Part shown: positions 1 to 8,812 of the stretch, in pieces
How positions within the stretch are numbered: the stretch's first letter is position 1
Layout of the letters: every line of letters begins with the position of its first letter
Origin: Sphingobacteriaceae bacterium
Lineage (GTDB): Bacteria; Bacteroidota; Bacteroidia; B-17B0; Aurantibacillaceae
Length of the DNA stretch: 64,000 bases
NCBI GenBank assembly: GCA_947480015.1
Contig: CANKBS010000003.1
Location: 62,001-126,000, forward strand
Reading direction: 5' to 3'
Made by a program: the position numbers and the translations under genes
Notes under the pieces: generated by a model
Seen by the model: only the letters and a program-made list of their open reading frames with translations
Told to the model about the DNA's origin: nothing
Database searches by the model: none

Positions 1-2565
1 TCTTAAACGTTCCAATATGGCAATAAAGGTACCAATGGCCATTATAATTATTCCTAGCCACAACACATTAATATAAGGAAACACATAGGCCTCCATCACA
101 ATAAAATCTTTAGTATTTGAAAGACGTTCACTCATGGTGATTTCTATGCTGCCTGCTTCAGGATTGATTTTCCAGAAAACAAGTTTTAATCCGAGATCAT
201 CTACAATGTCAGGCACGGGAATAATCATGTTATTTTTTATAACATATCGGGGATAAGCCATATGTATTTTCGACCTCACATCCACACATCGTAATACCGC
301 TGTTACTTCCAACATGGTGTCAATTTTTTCATACTGGGTTTTACTAATATTGGTTCGCAACGAATCAATAATAATAATCGCATTACTCGAAAATATAGTA
401 TCACCTACATGCCCCACGTAATTTTTTGCCGGATTGTAAGCGTCTTTACTTAATGCTAGGGTGTCGGTATTTAAATCGGCGTAAGTAACATGGGTATAAA
501 TATCGCGGGTTAAATAATGTTTGGTGTCGGGTTCGGGCGATTTACCCATACGAGGATTATCCTGAACATGTGGTGTTAAGGAAAAATCGTACTCTGCTTT
601 ATTATCCTTGTTTAATTTTAAATAATCAACCTTAAAATAAACATTTATGCCTTCACGTTTTTTTCCCGTGTAAGTAACCAGGTACGGACCCATTGGTAAG
701 GTATCACCCACTGTGAGCAGTATACTTTTTTTCTCATCAAACTCTGCTCCCAAGCCCGATACTTTTCTATCGGAAGTGTTTTTTGAGAGGACAACTTTTT
801 TCGAAGTAGAAATAAGAGCGCCCAGAATTAATAAAGCAAAACCAAAATGTGCAATGGCTGCACCACTTTTTTTAATCTTGCCATTAAGTACAGTTAAAAA
901 ATAATCGGCATTGGCTAAGGCTGCGAATAATGCGGTGATAAGCAATAAGGCATAACTTATCAGATTCCATTTTTCAGCACCGTCTGCTGCGCTAAAATCA
1001 CTTAAAAAATAAAGAGGTACGGCGCCAACTAAACCAAAAATAAGCGATAATATAAACGTATAAGAAATACGTTTGAGGAATTTTTTACCCTCTGTTTTTT
1101 TGTACTTTAAAAACTGAGCGGCTGCGATAAGAACCATTAAGGCAATAGTGAATGGGATCATCCACACATTGTAAACCGGTATTTTGGGTGGAGCATATTC
1201 GGTGCCAAATAATTTATTAATAACCGGAATGGAGGTGAAATAAGTTATAATCAAGGCGCCTAAAATTAACACCAAGGCCCCTAAAAACATCCAGAATTCG
1301 CGTGAATACAAATCCTCCTCTTCTTTTTCTTTTGGAAAATACTTAAAATAACAAAATAAGGTTATCACAGCCGATGATACCATCCAGAACATGAGGAGAA
1401 ATTTCGAATAACCATAAATCATTGAAAAGAAAAGAATCATAAATGAAATTACGATGTAAGTTGTTTGAAATAACTTATCGCGAATTAATAAAGCCACACT
1501 AATAAAAATGAAAGCCAGAACATATAAAACCAACTGACCGGTCATACCCAAATCGGTAAAGGCATGTACAGAAGCATTACCCAGTACACCACTGCGTGTT
1601 AAAAAAGTCGAATAAAGAACCAATAAAAAAGAACCAATAGTTAAAAAATGTGTCGTAAATAAAGAACCGCCTTTGTTTTTATTAATGATCATGGTATGCC
1701 CTGCCGCCACTAACACCAACCAAGGCACCAGTGAGGCATTTTCAACTGGATCCCATGCCCAGAAACCACCAAAACTCAATGCTTCATAAGCCCAAGCACC
1801 GCCCATTAAAATACCTACACCTAAAACTAAAATTCCAAAATACGTCCATGGCAAAGCTATGCCTTGCCACTCGGTATATTTTTTATTCCAAAGGGCAGCT
1901 ATCGAAAACGCGAAAGGTACAAGCGTGCTGGCAAAACCTAAAAATAAAGTAGGCGGATGAATGGTCATCCAGTAATTCATTAATAAAGGATTTAATCCAC
2001 GGCCGTTTAATTTAGCAACATAATTCGCATCCTGTATGAATGGTAAGTTGCTGAATTCAGGGTGCTCACGTAATAATAAAAATGGATTAGAACCGATCTT
2101 ATAATCCAAAATATGAACACCAAGTATCATAGAGGCCAGAAAAACCTGAACCAAAGCAAATATGGTCATGACCGGAATTTCCCAGACACCATCCTTCAAT
2201 TGTTTTTTAAGGAGTAAACCTAAAACCACATTCCAGAAGGTCCATAATAAAAAGCTACCCTCCTGTCCTTCCCAAAAGCACGACAAAATGTATTTCATAT
2301 TCATTTCGGTATTGCTGTGTTGCCAAACATACTGATACTCGAAATAATGATTAAAAAGCATAAAGAACATGGTTGCTACAATGCCGAGCACTGCAATTGC
2401 TTGCAGGTTAAAGGCCATGCGAGCAATTTTTAAAAAGGAGGCGTCTTTAACGGAAAGATAATATGTAACCAGTGAAAGCAGCGCGGCCACAAAGGATAGC
2501 ACTACAAAACCATTACCTAACTGCCCCGCCCAAATTCGTTCACCCACATAGTCAATCGTATTCAT
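1..2565 (-). CDS. ccmF: Cytochrome c maturation haem lyase CcmF (3' end beyond window)
   Basis: Inner-membrane haem lyase component of the Ccm (system I) pathway, which attaches haem to apocytochromes c in the periplasm. The reading frame opens with ATG at 2565 and stays open for 855 codons to the window edge, so the C-terminus is missing. It is strongly hydrophobic with many membrane segments. It shows WEGQEGSFLLW near residues 92-102 and the haem-handling WWD-type motif GGFWAWDPVENASLVPW near residues 262-278. A soluble region lies at about residues 560-830 before a last helix. The protein is already longer than E. coli CcmF (about 650), as is common in Bacteroidota. It is the last visible gene of ccmB-C-D-E-F, 9 bp after ccmE. 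Confidence 0.9.
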   Translation of the reverse strand, partial: MNTIDYVGERIWAGQLGNGFVVLSFVAALLSLVTYYLSVKDASFLKIARMAFNLQAIAVLGIVATMFFMLFNHYFEYQYVWQHSNTEMNMKYILSCFWEGQEGSFLLWTFWNVVLGLLLKKQLKDGVWEIPVMTIFALVQVFLASMILGVHILDYKIGSNPFLLLREHPEFSNLPFIQDANYVAKLNGRGLNPLLMNYWMTIHPPTLFLGFASTLVPFAFSIAALWNKKYTEWQGIALPWTYFGILVLGVGILMGGAWAYEALSFGGFWAWDPVENASLVPWLVLVAAGHTMIINKNKGGSLFTTHFLTIGSFLLVLYSTFLTRSGVLGNASVHAFTDLGMTGQLVLYVLAFIFISVALLIRDKLFQTTYIVISFMILFFSMIYGYSKFLLMFWMVSSAVITLFCYFKYFPKEKEEEDLYSREFWMFLGALVLILGALIITYFTSIPVINKLFGTEYAPPKIPVYNVWMIPFTIALMVLIAAAQFLKYKKTEGKKFLKRISYTFILSLIFGLVGAVPLYFLSDFSAADGAEKWNLISYALLLITALFAALANADYFLTVLNGKIKKSGAAIAHFGFALLILGALISTSKKVVLSKNTSDRKVSGLGAEFDEKKSILLTVGDTLPMGPYLVTYTGKKREGINVYFKVDYLKLNKDNKAEYDFSLTPHVQDNPRMGKSPEPDTKHYLTRDIYTHVTYADLNTDTLALSKDAYNPAKNYVGHVGDTIFSSNAIIIIDSLRTNISKTQYEKIDTMLEVTAVLRCVDVRSKIHMAYPRYVIKNNMIIPVPDIVDDLGLKLVFWKINPEAGSIEITMSERLSNTKDFIVMEAYVFPYINVLWLGIIIMAIGTFIAILERLR

Positions 2566-2574
2566 AGGTAGGTA

Positions 2575-2961
2575 TTAATTAATTTGAGGTTTACCGTCGT
2601 TATACTTGCTTGGACATTTCATTAGAATCTCATTGGCATGAAAATTATCACCCTGCATTTTACCAATTAAAACAATTTGCTCACTTTTTTCAAAATCCTG
2701 TGGTTTGCTTTTATGAAGCACCACTTGTTTTTCAACACCTTTATTATCTATCATCGTAAATCTAAATTCATCGGCATTTACTTTTGGATCATAAATTTGC
2801 GGTTGGTTTTTGTTGAGTTTACCCACCACATGAAACTCCTGATCGGGATTTGCAATGGCCTCGGTGAAATCGGCATAAGTACTGGTATTCTTAAGTGAGA
2901 TAAAAATAACCCCAATGGCAATGGCAATAACTATTATTCCGAGTATGTGTATTTTTTTCAT
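2575..2961 (-). CDS. ccmE: Haem chaperone CcmE, Cys (CxxxY) type
   Basis: Periplasmic haem chaperone that carries haem from CcmC to CcmF. It has 128 residues, one N-terminal membrane anchor (about residues 5-23), then the small beta-barrel OB-like domain (VVGKL, then the FRFTMID strand, then IVLIGKM). Near the C-terminus the haem-binding site reads KCPSKY with C116 and Y120, so it is CxxxY and not the HxxxY motif that holds the covalent haem in E. coli. Cys-type CcmE is known from some system I variants, for example Desulfovibrio. The gene sits between the CcmD-like gene (41 bp gap) and ccmF (9 bp gap), which supports the assignment. Confidence 0.92.
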   Translation of the reverse strand: MKKIHILGIIVIAIAIGVIFISLKNTSTYADFTEAIANPDQEFHVVGKLNKNQPQIYDPKVNADEFRFTMIDNKGVEKQVVLHKSKPQDFEKSEQIVLIGKMQGDNFHANEILMKCPSKYNDGKPQIN

Positions 2962-3002
2962 GAGTTGAGTATGCTGGTTTATTGTGATTGGTATAAACCA
3001 CC

Positions 3003-3233
3003 TTAGTTTTTAAATCCTTTTACTTCTTTTTCAAGGCGATTTAATTTTCTTTCAATTAAAATCAAAAAAACAACAATCGCTGTAAAAATTATCCCGAGCA
3101 CGCTGATGACAACGTAAATCTTACCGTCTTCACGAAAGGAATCTGCCATTTTTGGTCCTGCTTCATTCATGCCTTGAGCCCTTGAAAACAGAGCTGTTAA
3201 AACAAAAAGTGCAACTAAAATTTTTCTAATCAT
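3003..3233 (-). CDS. CcmD-like small membrane protein
   Basis: A 76-residue protein with a signal-like N-terminus (residues 1-20), a short hydrophilic stretch, one membrane helix (about residues 38-60) and a charged tail rich in Lys and Glu. This fits the CcmD role of holding CcmC, CcmE and haem together at the membrane; the family is short and poorly conserved, so the name rests on position and shape. I chose ATG at 3233 because it overlaps the ccmC stop by 8 bp (ATGATTAG). A longer frame from 3374 would run deep into ccmC without any family resemblance. Confidence 0.7.
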   Translation of the reverse strand: MIRKILVALFVLTALFSRAQGMNEAGPKMADSFREDGKIYVVISVLGIIFTAIVVFLILIERKLNRLEKEVKGFKN

Positions 3234-3885
3234 GTAATTTATTTTTGATAAAACTAATGCGGTTGGTAATATTGAACAACCAATAACTAAAAAACACCCA
3301 GCCAATAACCGCAGGGTAAAATACCAAACGCATGTTGCTATCGAGGTCGTATTTTGCAAAGGCAGGGTTACCACCGTTGCCGGGATGCAAAGAATCGGTT
3401 AGTCGGGGTAATACCATAATGAAGACATTCATCATGACATAAGCAAATATGTTATATACAGCCGAAATACGGGCGCGTTTTAATTCATCATCAATAGAAA
3501 AACGCAAAATAAAATAAGCCAGATAAATTAAAATACTAATGGCAACCCCGTTCAATTTTGGATCTTGAAAGGTCCACCAGGTTCCCCAGGTATATTTGGC
3601 CCAAACCGAACCGGTTAATAAACCCGGAATACTAAAGAAAAATCCAACCAAGGACGCATTAAATGCTTTGCTGTCGTTACGTAAGTTGTTTTTAGTTAAA
3701 CTTAATACACTTTGAATCACCGAAACGGTCATCATAAATAACATGGCAAACCAAATGGGCACATGATAATATACATTTCGTATGGTTTCATTTAGTATAT
3801 CCAGACGAGGTACCGTATTTAACAAGCCCCAAACGAGCGTGTAAATAATTATGATGACAGAAAGTATTTTATACCAATGTTTCAT
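3226..3885 (-). CDS. ccmC: Haem exporter / CcmE haem-loading protein CcmC
   Basis: Polytopic inner-membrane protein that presents haem to CcmE. It has 219 residues and six predicted membrane segments. The periplasmic haem site is visible: YYHVPIW with H41, the tryptophan-rich motif WGTWWTFQDPKLN starting at W100, and a second conserved His in the LHPGNGG segment near residue 167. Length and motifs match CcmC and not the longer CcsA. The stop overlaps the CcmD-like start. It lies 85 bp downstream of ccmB on the same strand, so it is probably cotranscribed. Confidence 0.92.
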   Translation of the reverse strand: MKHWYKILSVIIIIYTLVWGLLNTVPRLDILNETIRNVYYHVPIWFAMLFMMTVSVIQSVLSLTKNNLRNDSKAFNASLVGFFFSIPGLLTGSVWAKYTWGTWWTFQDPKLNGVAISILIYLAYFILRFSIDDELKRARISAVYNIFAYVMMNVFIMVLPRLTDSLHPGNGGNPAFAKYDLDSNMRLVFYPAVIGWVFFSYWLFNITNRISFIKNKLHD

Positions 3886-3970
3886 ATAGCGGCGATCTGA
3901 AATTTACTTTTAGGGGCCGCAATCGGAAACAGGGTTTTTAATCTGTTTTGACTTTATGCCCAAAAATCAC

Positions 3971-4621
3971 TTAATCGCGCCAAAGATAAGGAAATAATAG
4001 AAAGGAAAGGGCTAAGGTTAAAACATTTAGGGCTACTAAAATCACAATAAAGTCTAATCCAACACCGGCCCATTCAAGTCCATCAACGGCTTGTTTACTC
4101 AGTCGGATGACGACCAGAATAAGTGGCATAAGTACCGGAAAACTGAGGATACTCATGATCGCAAAATTACCACTGGCCTTACTGGCAATGGCACTCATTA
4201 AACTTAAAACCCCGGCTAAACCGCTCGATGCCAGGACAAGTACTAGAAAAAAGAGGCTCAGATTTTCAACTTCATTTTTAATAAAAAAGGCGTAAAAGAA
4301 AAAGGTTACAAAGCTTAAACAAAGCATAAATACCATGTTGTAGAGCACTTTAGAGATAATAAACTGTTGGGGGCTATAATGTAAAAAATTAAAAAGCGCC
4401 TGTCCTCCGGTTTCTTTTAAAAAACTTTTTCCACTGATGGTTACCGAGGTAAAAAGGGTAATTACCCAAAACAAAGCATTCCAAGTTGGTTTGTCGAGCC
4501 GAGCCTTAAAACAGAGAGCGCTGACAAAAATGGTTCCTATCACATACACCAATACCCCACCGATGGTAGATTTTTGACGAAACTCCAGCAGGAATTCTTT
4601 TTTTATTAATGACAAAAACAT
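3971..4621 (-). CDS. ccmB: Haem exporter ABC permease CcmB
   Basis: Membrane subunit of the CcmAB(C) transporter that drives release of holo-CcmE. It has 216 residues with six hydrophobic segments and the typical N-terminus with KEFLLEFRQKS followed by hydrophobic strands. The SGKSFLKE and LHYSPQQF segments after the second helix are family-like. It is the first gene of the visible ccm cluster. The ATPase partner CcmA is not next to it and not elsewhere in this window, so it would have to be encoded at another locus or beyond the left edge. Confidence 0.85.
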   Translation of the reverse strand: MFLSLIKKEFLLEFRQKSTIGGVLVYVIGTIFVSALCFKARLDKPTWNALFWVITLFTSVTISGKSFLKETGGQALFNFLHYSPQQFIISKVLYNMVFMLCLSFVTFFFYAFFIKNEVENLSLFFLVLVLASSGLAGVLSLMSAIASKASGNFAIMSILSFPVLMPLILVVIRLSKQAVDGLEWAGVGLDFIVILVALNVLTLALSFLLFPYLWRD

Positions 4622-5057
4622 AGTGTATTTAGTAACGATTTATCGCTTCACATGCATAGTTACGTAGAAAAAGTAAAATTAAAAACCCTGACGCCATTTT
4701 AAGTTGATTACATGAATTTAATCATATAGGTATTGAATTTCCGCCTAATTATAGTCACTTAGGCCTAATAAGGAAATATCCACCTATCCTAACGAAAGCA
4801 GGGGGTCATAAAAAAGCCCTCCAAAAATGAATAGTTTTTGTAAATCTATTTTAGGCAAGCGTCTTTATCTGTTTGTTTAATAAAAGTATCAAGCCATAAA
4901 TTTCAGACTACTTTCAATGAAGATAGCAAGTCAATAATTTGTCGCACGAACAAAAAAAGGATTTTTTTTCACAAATACCATGAATTTTATTATTTATATT
5001 TGTTATAATAAAATTATAAACTAATAACTAGTTAAGATGTAACACCTCAATCAGAAG
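4622..5057. other. 436 bp divergent intergenic region between ccmB and the sensor kinase
   Basis: No credible gene is seen on either strand. It should carry the promoter of the ccm operon (no clear TAnnTTTG match found on minus) and of the kinase on plus (see the element at 4995). A short A/T hairpin (CAAAAA-N7-TTTTTG, 4823-4841) and an A/T palindrome at 5003-5019 are the only structured elements noticed. Confidence 0.6.
4995..5019 (+). promoter_or_regulatory. Probable promoter (TATATTTG) followed by a 7-7 inverted repeat
   Basis: TATATTTG at 4995-5002 matches the Bacteroidetes -7 consensus TAnnTTTG. Directly after it, TTATAAT-AAA-ATTATAA (5003-5019) forms a perfect inverted repeat covering the expected start of transcription, which could be an operator or a 5' hairpin of the kinase mRNA. 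No clear -33 TTG was found at the usual spacing. Confidence 0.5.
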
Positions 5058-7988
5058 TTGCAAAAGCCCAAAACAAATACCCACAAAAGACCAATCACAC
5101 ATTGTTTTCTACCCCCACTTAAGCGCAGGGCACTTCTTTCGTTTTTTATTACCATTCAAGTAATAATTGGTCAAGCGCAATGTTCGGCCTTTAAAAATTA
5201 CAGTATACGAGATGGTCTTAGAACCGATGTAGTGTATGATAAACATCATGACAAGCAAGGCTATATTTGGATATTCTCAAAATATAGAACATTAAAATAT
5301 AACGGCTCTCCATTTTTACCAGTACTGAAAAATCTGTCGACTAAAGACGCTTTTATTTTTTCAGTATACGAAAATGATTACGAAAAGAAATGGGTAGCCA
5401 ATTCAAACGCGAAAATTCATGAAGTTCGCAACGACAGTGCATGCGTTATAAAAGGATTTGAAAAAATATCATCAGAACTAAAAACCTCTGTTAGTGAAAT
5501 AACCCAATTGATTACAGATGACAGTTTGAATATTTATGCACTAGCAAATGGAAGCTCGTATAAGTTTGTATACACGCTTGGCAACTACAAGGTCATTGAG
5601 ATCAGTAATAATTTAAAACCTGATCGTGTTTTTATTAAGATTTTAAAAGTTAAAGGTCGTTATTTATATATTGCCTATTGCCTTAAGAACGAAGAATTTA
5701 TTTTTCATCATTTAAACAAACCTGTTTATATCCAACTTTATGACAATAAAAGGATCCTTAAACTAAAGCATACTCGCATGATTGCTGCGTTTCGCAATTT
5801 CATAAAAACCAACAATGATTTCAATTTCAACTATTCTAAAAACCTTGGCACGTTATTAAATGGCGAGAAACCATTTTATATACCCATAAGTTCAATCGTG
5901 TTATATTATACGCGTGATAAAAATGGACATACCTGTGTTGGTTACCTTAATGCAGGTTTATTTGCGTTAGACGAAAATGACTCCATCATTAATCACTATT
6001 TACAGAAGCTTTCTGTGAACAACGTCATAATAGATTTTCAAAATGTCTTATGGATCACAACAGCGGTCTATGGCATTTATCGTTTTGAATACCTAAAGGA
6101 CAACCAGTATTCGCAAACGGATCCACTTAGTGCCCCAATTAGTTTTATTCAAAAAATAGAAAATAAATTGTTTATCGGCACAAACAACGGTAATGTTTAC
6201 GAATTGGAATCGGGTGTTTTTAATCAAATTCGAAAGGCAGACAACAATTTGCTTTTAGGTAGTCCAAAGACGCATAAAAACGATACCATTCGTTTTAATT
6301 ATTCCTTGGAGACCATGGTATTGAATAAAAGCAAACTAAAATCCATCCATTCAAAAAGTATTAAAAATTACGACATTATTTCGTTACATCCTGACCCACT
6401 TAATTTTATTTGGCGCAGAGGAATTCGACATTGTGACAAAGGGATTTTTGTAAAAAAAATTGATTTTGAACAAAAGATCATGCTAAGCGAACTAATAGAC
6501 CCTACTATGTGCTTGGGCACGGAATCAGGCGTGTACCCTTTTAAACCAATTTTTAATACATTGAGTGTAAGCATGAATGCTGCCTTGATACCAAATAAAG
6601 AAAAACTAAAACACTATTCAATAACTATTGGTTTGCCAAGTGCATTCATCAACCATATAAGTTTCATAAATGAAACGTTTGCGTTACTTTCAACTAATAA
6701 GGATTTATTTTGTTCATACTATTCATTCAATGCTCTAGCAACTTCCAAATGCAGATACATTTATCCGAGAGAAGTTAAAAATGCAGTAGTATTTGCAGCT
6801 AAAATATATTTAGATTCAAAAAACGACTTGGTATTTCTTAACAACGACAAGCTTAAAACCGATGCAGACAACCTATTTTTTAATTTAAGCTTAATTACGC
6901 GTGATGAATCAGAGCCTAATAAAGAATCCTTTAAGGTATACTACAGTTTTCGTAACACCCTTGAATTTTATTTTGACATCATCACTTTTCAGAATAGTAA
7001 ACCCGACATTAAGTACATTCTTCAAGGCCCTAGTTCTGACACCGATTATGTATCTAATCCCTTAATAAAATTAACGCGGTTAAGCCCCGGAAACTATTCC
7101 CGTGAAGCCTTCCCGAATATTAAAAAAGGCATACAATTAAAAATATGTATTCCTTTTAAAGTGAATCCAGGATTCATGCAGACTACACTTTTCAAAACGC
7201 TGTTTTATTTTTTTGGCATTGCTTTTTGGGCTGTGATTTTTTGGCTTTGGAATAGGAACAAACGGAAGACAGAGTCACAGAAAATTAAAAACGAACAATT
7301 ACTTATTGAATACAAATTGATAGCGCTTAATGCTCAAATAAATCCACATTTCATTTCAAATTGTTTAAGCGCTATTCAAAATTTAATTAAGGGAAATCAA
7401 AAAGATGAAGCTGCGCAATATATTGCCAAGTTTGGTTTATTGGCAAGAAAAATACTTGACTATTCTTCAAAACAGGTTATCCGTTTAGAAGAAGAATTGG
7501 ATTTATTGATTCATTATCTTGACCTTGAACAATTACGTTTCACGGAAAATTTCACTTACCACATTCAGGTTGAAGATACTGTTAATAAACGCGAAATCTA
7601 TATCCCGCCTTTAATTTTAAATCCCATTGTTGAAAATGCAATTTGGCACGGATTGTTACCTATTGTTGAAACTAAAGAAGGAATACTTTTTATTTCGATA
7701 AAGATTGTTCAAAACAGTCTCGAAATTAAAATAGAAGATAATGGGGTTGGAAGAAATTCGAAACTAAAATCCGCGTCTAATTACAACTCCACCTCCTTTG
7801 GCTTAAAGGTTACTGAACAACGACTAAACAACATTAATTTCTTATATTCCACGAAGGAAGCTAGATTTATTTTTACTGATCTCACAGAAGACAATAAACC
7901 TTCTGGTACCCGTGTAACTATTTATTTACCCCTCCAATTAAACCCGAAAAAACATGAACAAAATCAAAGCAGTAATTATCGACGATGA
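5058..7988 (+). CDS. LytS/YpdA-type sensor histidine kinase with large periplasmic domain
   Basis: A 976-residue membrane sensor kinase. An N-terminal signal segment (about residues 27-43, ending GQAQC) leads into a long periplasmic region of roughly 680 residues. Its start, SIRDGLRTDVVYDKHHDKQG, resembles the opening of the two-component-regulator propellers of Bacteroidota sensors. One membrane helix lies near residues 715-732, then a short coiled coil and the His_kinase domain with LNAQINPHF (phospho-acceptor H764) and an ATPase domain (NPIVENAIWHG; EDNGVGR). TTG at 5058 is the only usual start codon: a stop lies in frame at 5040 and the next Met is about 240 residues in. The last 35 bp overlap the response regulator, so the pair is translationally coupled. 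The ligand is unknown. Confidence 0.88.
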   Translation: MQKPKTNTHKRPITHCFLPPLKRRALLSFFITIQVIIGQAQCSAFKNYSIRDGLRTDVVYDKHHDKQGYIWIFSKYRTLKYNGSPFLPVLKNLSTKDAFIFSVYENDYEKKWVANSNAKIHEVRNDSACVIKGFEKISSELKTSVSEITQLITDDSLNIYALANGSSYKFVYTLGNYKVIEISNNLKPDRVFIKILKVKGRYLYIAYCLKNEEFIFHHLNKPVYIQLYDNKRILKLKHTRMIAAFRNFIKTNNDFNFNYSKNLGTLLNGEKPFYIPISSIVLYYTRDKNGHTCVGYLNAGLFALDENDSIINHYLQKLSVNNVIIDFQNVLWITTAVYGIYRFEYLKDNQYSQTDPLSAPISFIQKIENKLFIGTNNGNVYELESGVFNQIRKADNNLLLGSPKTHKNDTIRFNYSLETMVLNKSKLKSIHSKSIKNYDIISLHPDPLNFIWRRGIRHCDKGIFVKKIDFEQKIMLSELIDPTMCLGTESGVYPFKPIFNTLSVSMNAALIPNKEKLKHYSITIGLPSAFINHISFINETFALLSTNKDLFCSYYSFNALATSKCRYIYPREVKNAVVFAAKIYLDSKNDLVFLNNDKLKTDADNLFFNLSLITRDESEPNKESFKVYYSFRNTLEFYFDIITFQNSKPDIKYILQGPSSDTDYVSNPLIKLTRLSPGNYSREAFPNIKKGIQLKICIPFKVNPGFMQTTLFKTLFYFFGIAFWAVIFWLWNRNKRKTESQKIKNEQLLIEYKLIALNAQINPHFISNCLSAIQNLIKGNQKDEAAQYIAKFGLLARKILDYSSKQVIRLEEELDLLIHYLDLEQLRFTENFTYHIQVEDTVNKREIYIPPLILNPIVENAIWHGLLPIVETKEGILFISIKIVQNSLEIKIEDNGVGRNSKLKSASNYNSTSFGLKVTEQRLNNINFLYSTKEARFIFTDLTEDNKPSGTRVTIYLPLQLNPKKHEQNQSSNYRR

Positions 7989-8727
7989 GGCATCAAACAG
8001 AACACTCATTAACAAGCTCGTTACAGAGTTAAAGCCTAATTTCACTATTCTAGGTGAAGCGCAAAATGTAAAACAGGCTTATGAACTAATAAAAAAAGTT
8101 AAGCCGGATGTTATTTTTTTGGACATTAAAATGCCTGACGGAAATGGATTTAGCCTTTTGAATAGGTTTGATCAAATCGACTTTGAAGTAGTATTTATTT
8201 CGGGCTTTGATAATTATGCAATGAAGGCCTTTGAATTTAATGCCCTCGACTTTGTTCTAAAACCCATTGATTCGCACAAATTAATTAAAACTCTCCATAA
8301 AGTACAAATAACCATTGAAGGAAAATCACTACACTCTGAAAAATTGAAGCATGTACTGAATTCCTATGACCTTAAACAAATGATCATGACGAAAATTCCT
8401 GTACATGCAGGAAATCAGGTGATGCTAATTGGATTAACCGACTTGGTGTCCATTCGCGCAGAAGGTGGCTGTACCTATTTTAAAACAATTAAAAATGAAA
8501 GATTTCAGTCAGCCAAACAATTATCGGATTTTGATTTTTTCTACGAACACCTTCCCAATTTTGTTAAAATAAATAAAGGTGTTTGCATCAACATAAATTT
8601 TATTACCAATTATTCGAAAGGAGAGCCTTGCTATATAACACTTAGTGATAATTCCATATTTGAAATTCCTCGTCGCAAAAAGGGAGAAATACTCGATTTG
8701 ATGGATAAAAAATCAAAAAAAGAATAG
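7954..8727 (+). CDS. LytTR-family response regulator
   Basis: A 257-residue DNA-binding response regulator, the partner of the overlapping kinase. The receiver domain (residues 4-120) carries the acidic pair D10-D11, phospho-acceptor D57 in FLDIKMPDGNG and the LKPID lysine near residue 104. The C-terminal part (about 150-250) is a LytTR domain, with the IRAEGGCTYFKT strand and the FVKINKGVCININFI segment typical of the family. LytTR proteins bind imperfect direct repeats; the target genes are not known here. Confidence 0.92.
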   Translation: MNKIKAVIIDDEASNRTLINKLVTELKPNFTILGEAQNVKQAYELIKKVKPDVIFLDIKMPDGNGFSLLNRFDQIDFEVVFISGFDNYAMKAFEFNALDFVLKPIDSHKLIKTLHKVQITIEGKSLHSEKLKHVLNSYDLKQMIMTKIPVHAGNQVMLIGLTDLVSIRAEGGCTYFKTIKNERFQSAKQLSDFDFFYEHLPNFVKINKGVCININFITNYSKGEPCYITLSDNSIFEIPRRKKGEILDLMDKKSKKE

Positions 8728-8812
8728 TGAATTTGACGACTTAAAATGTCATTTCTTGTAATTGATAATCATACTTTATGACTCATCACCTTAAAACCGG
8801 AATAGCAATAAA

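Noticed and set aside
3003-3374. Longer start for the CcmD-like gene
   Set aside because: The extra 47 residues are the ccmC 3' end read in another frame; ATG at 3233 gives the classical short form.
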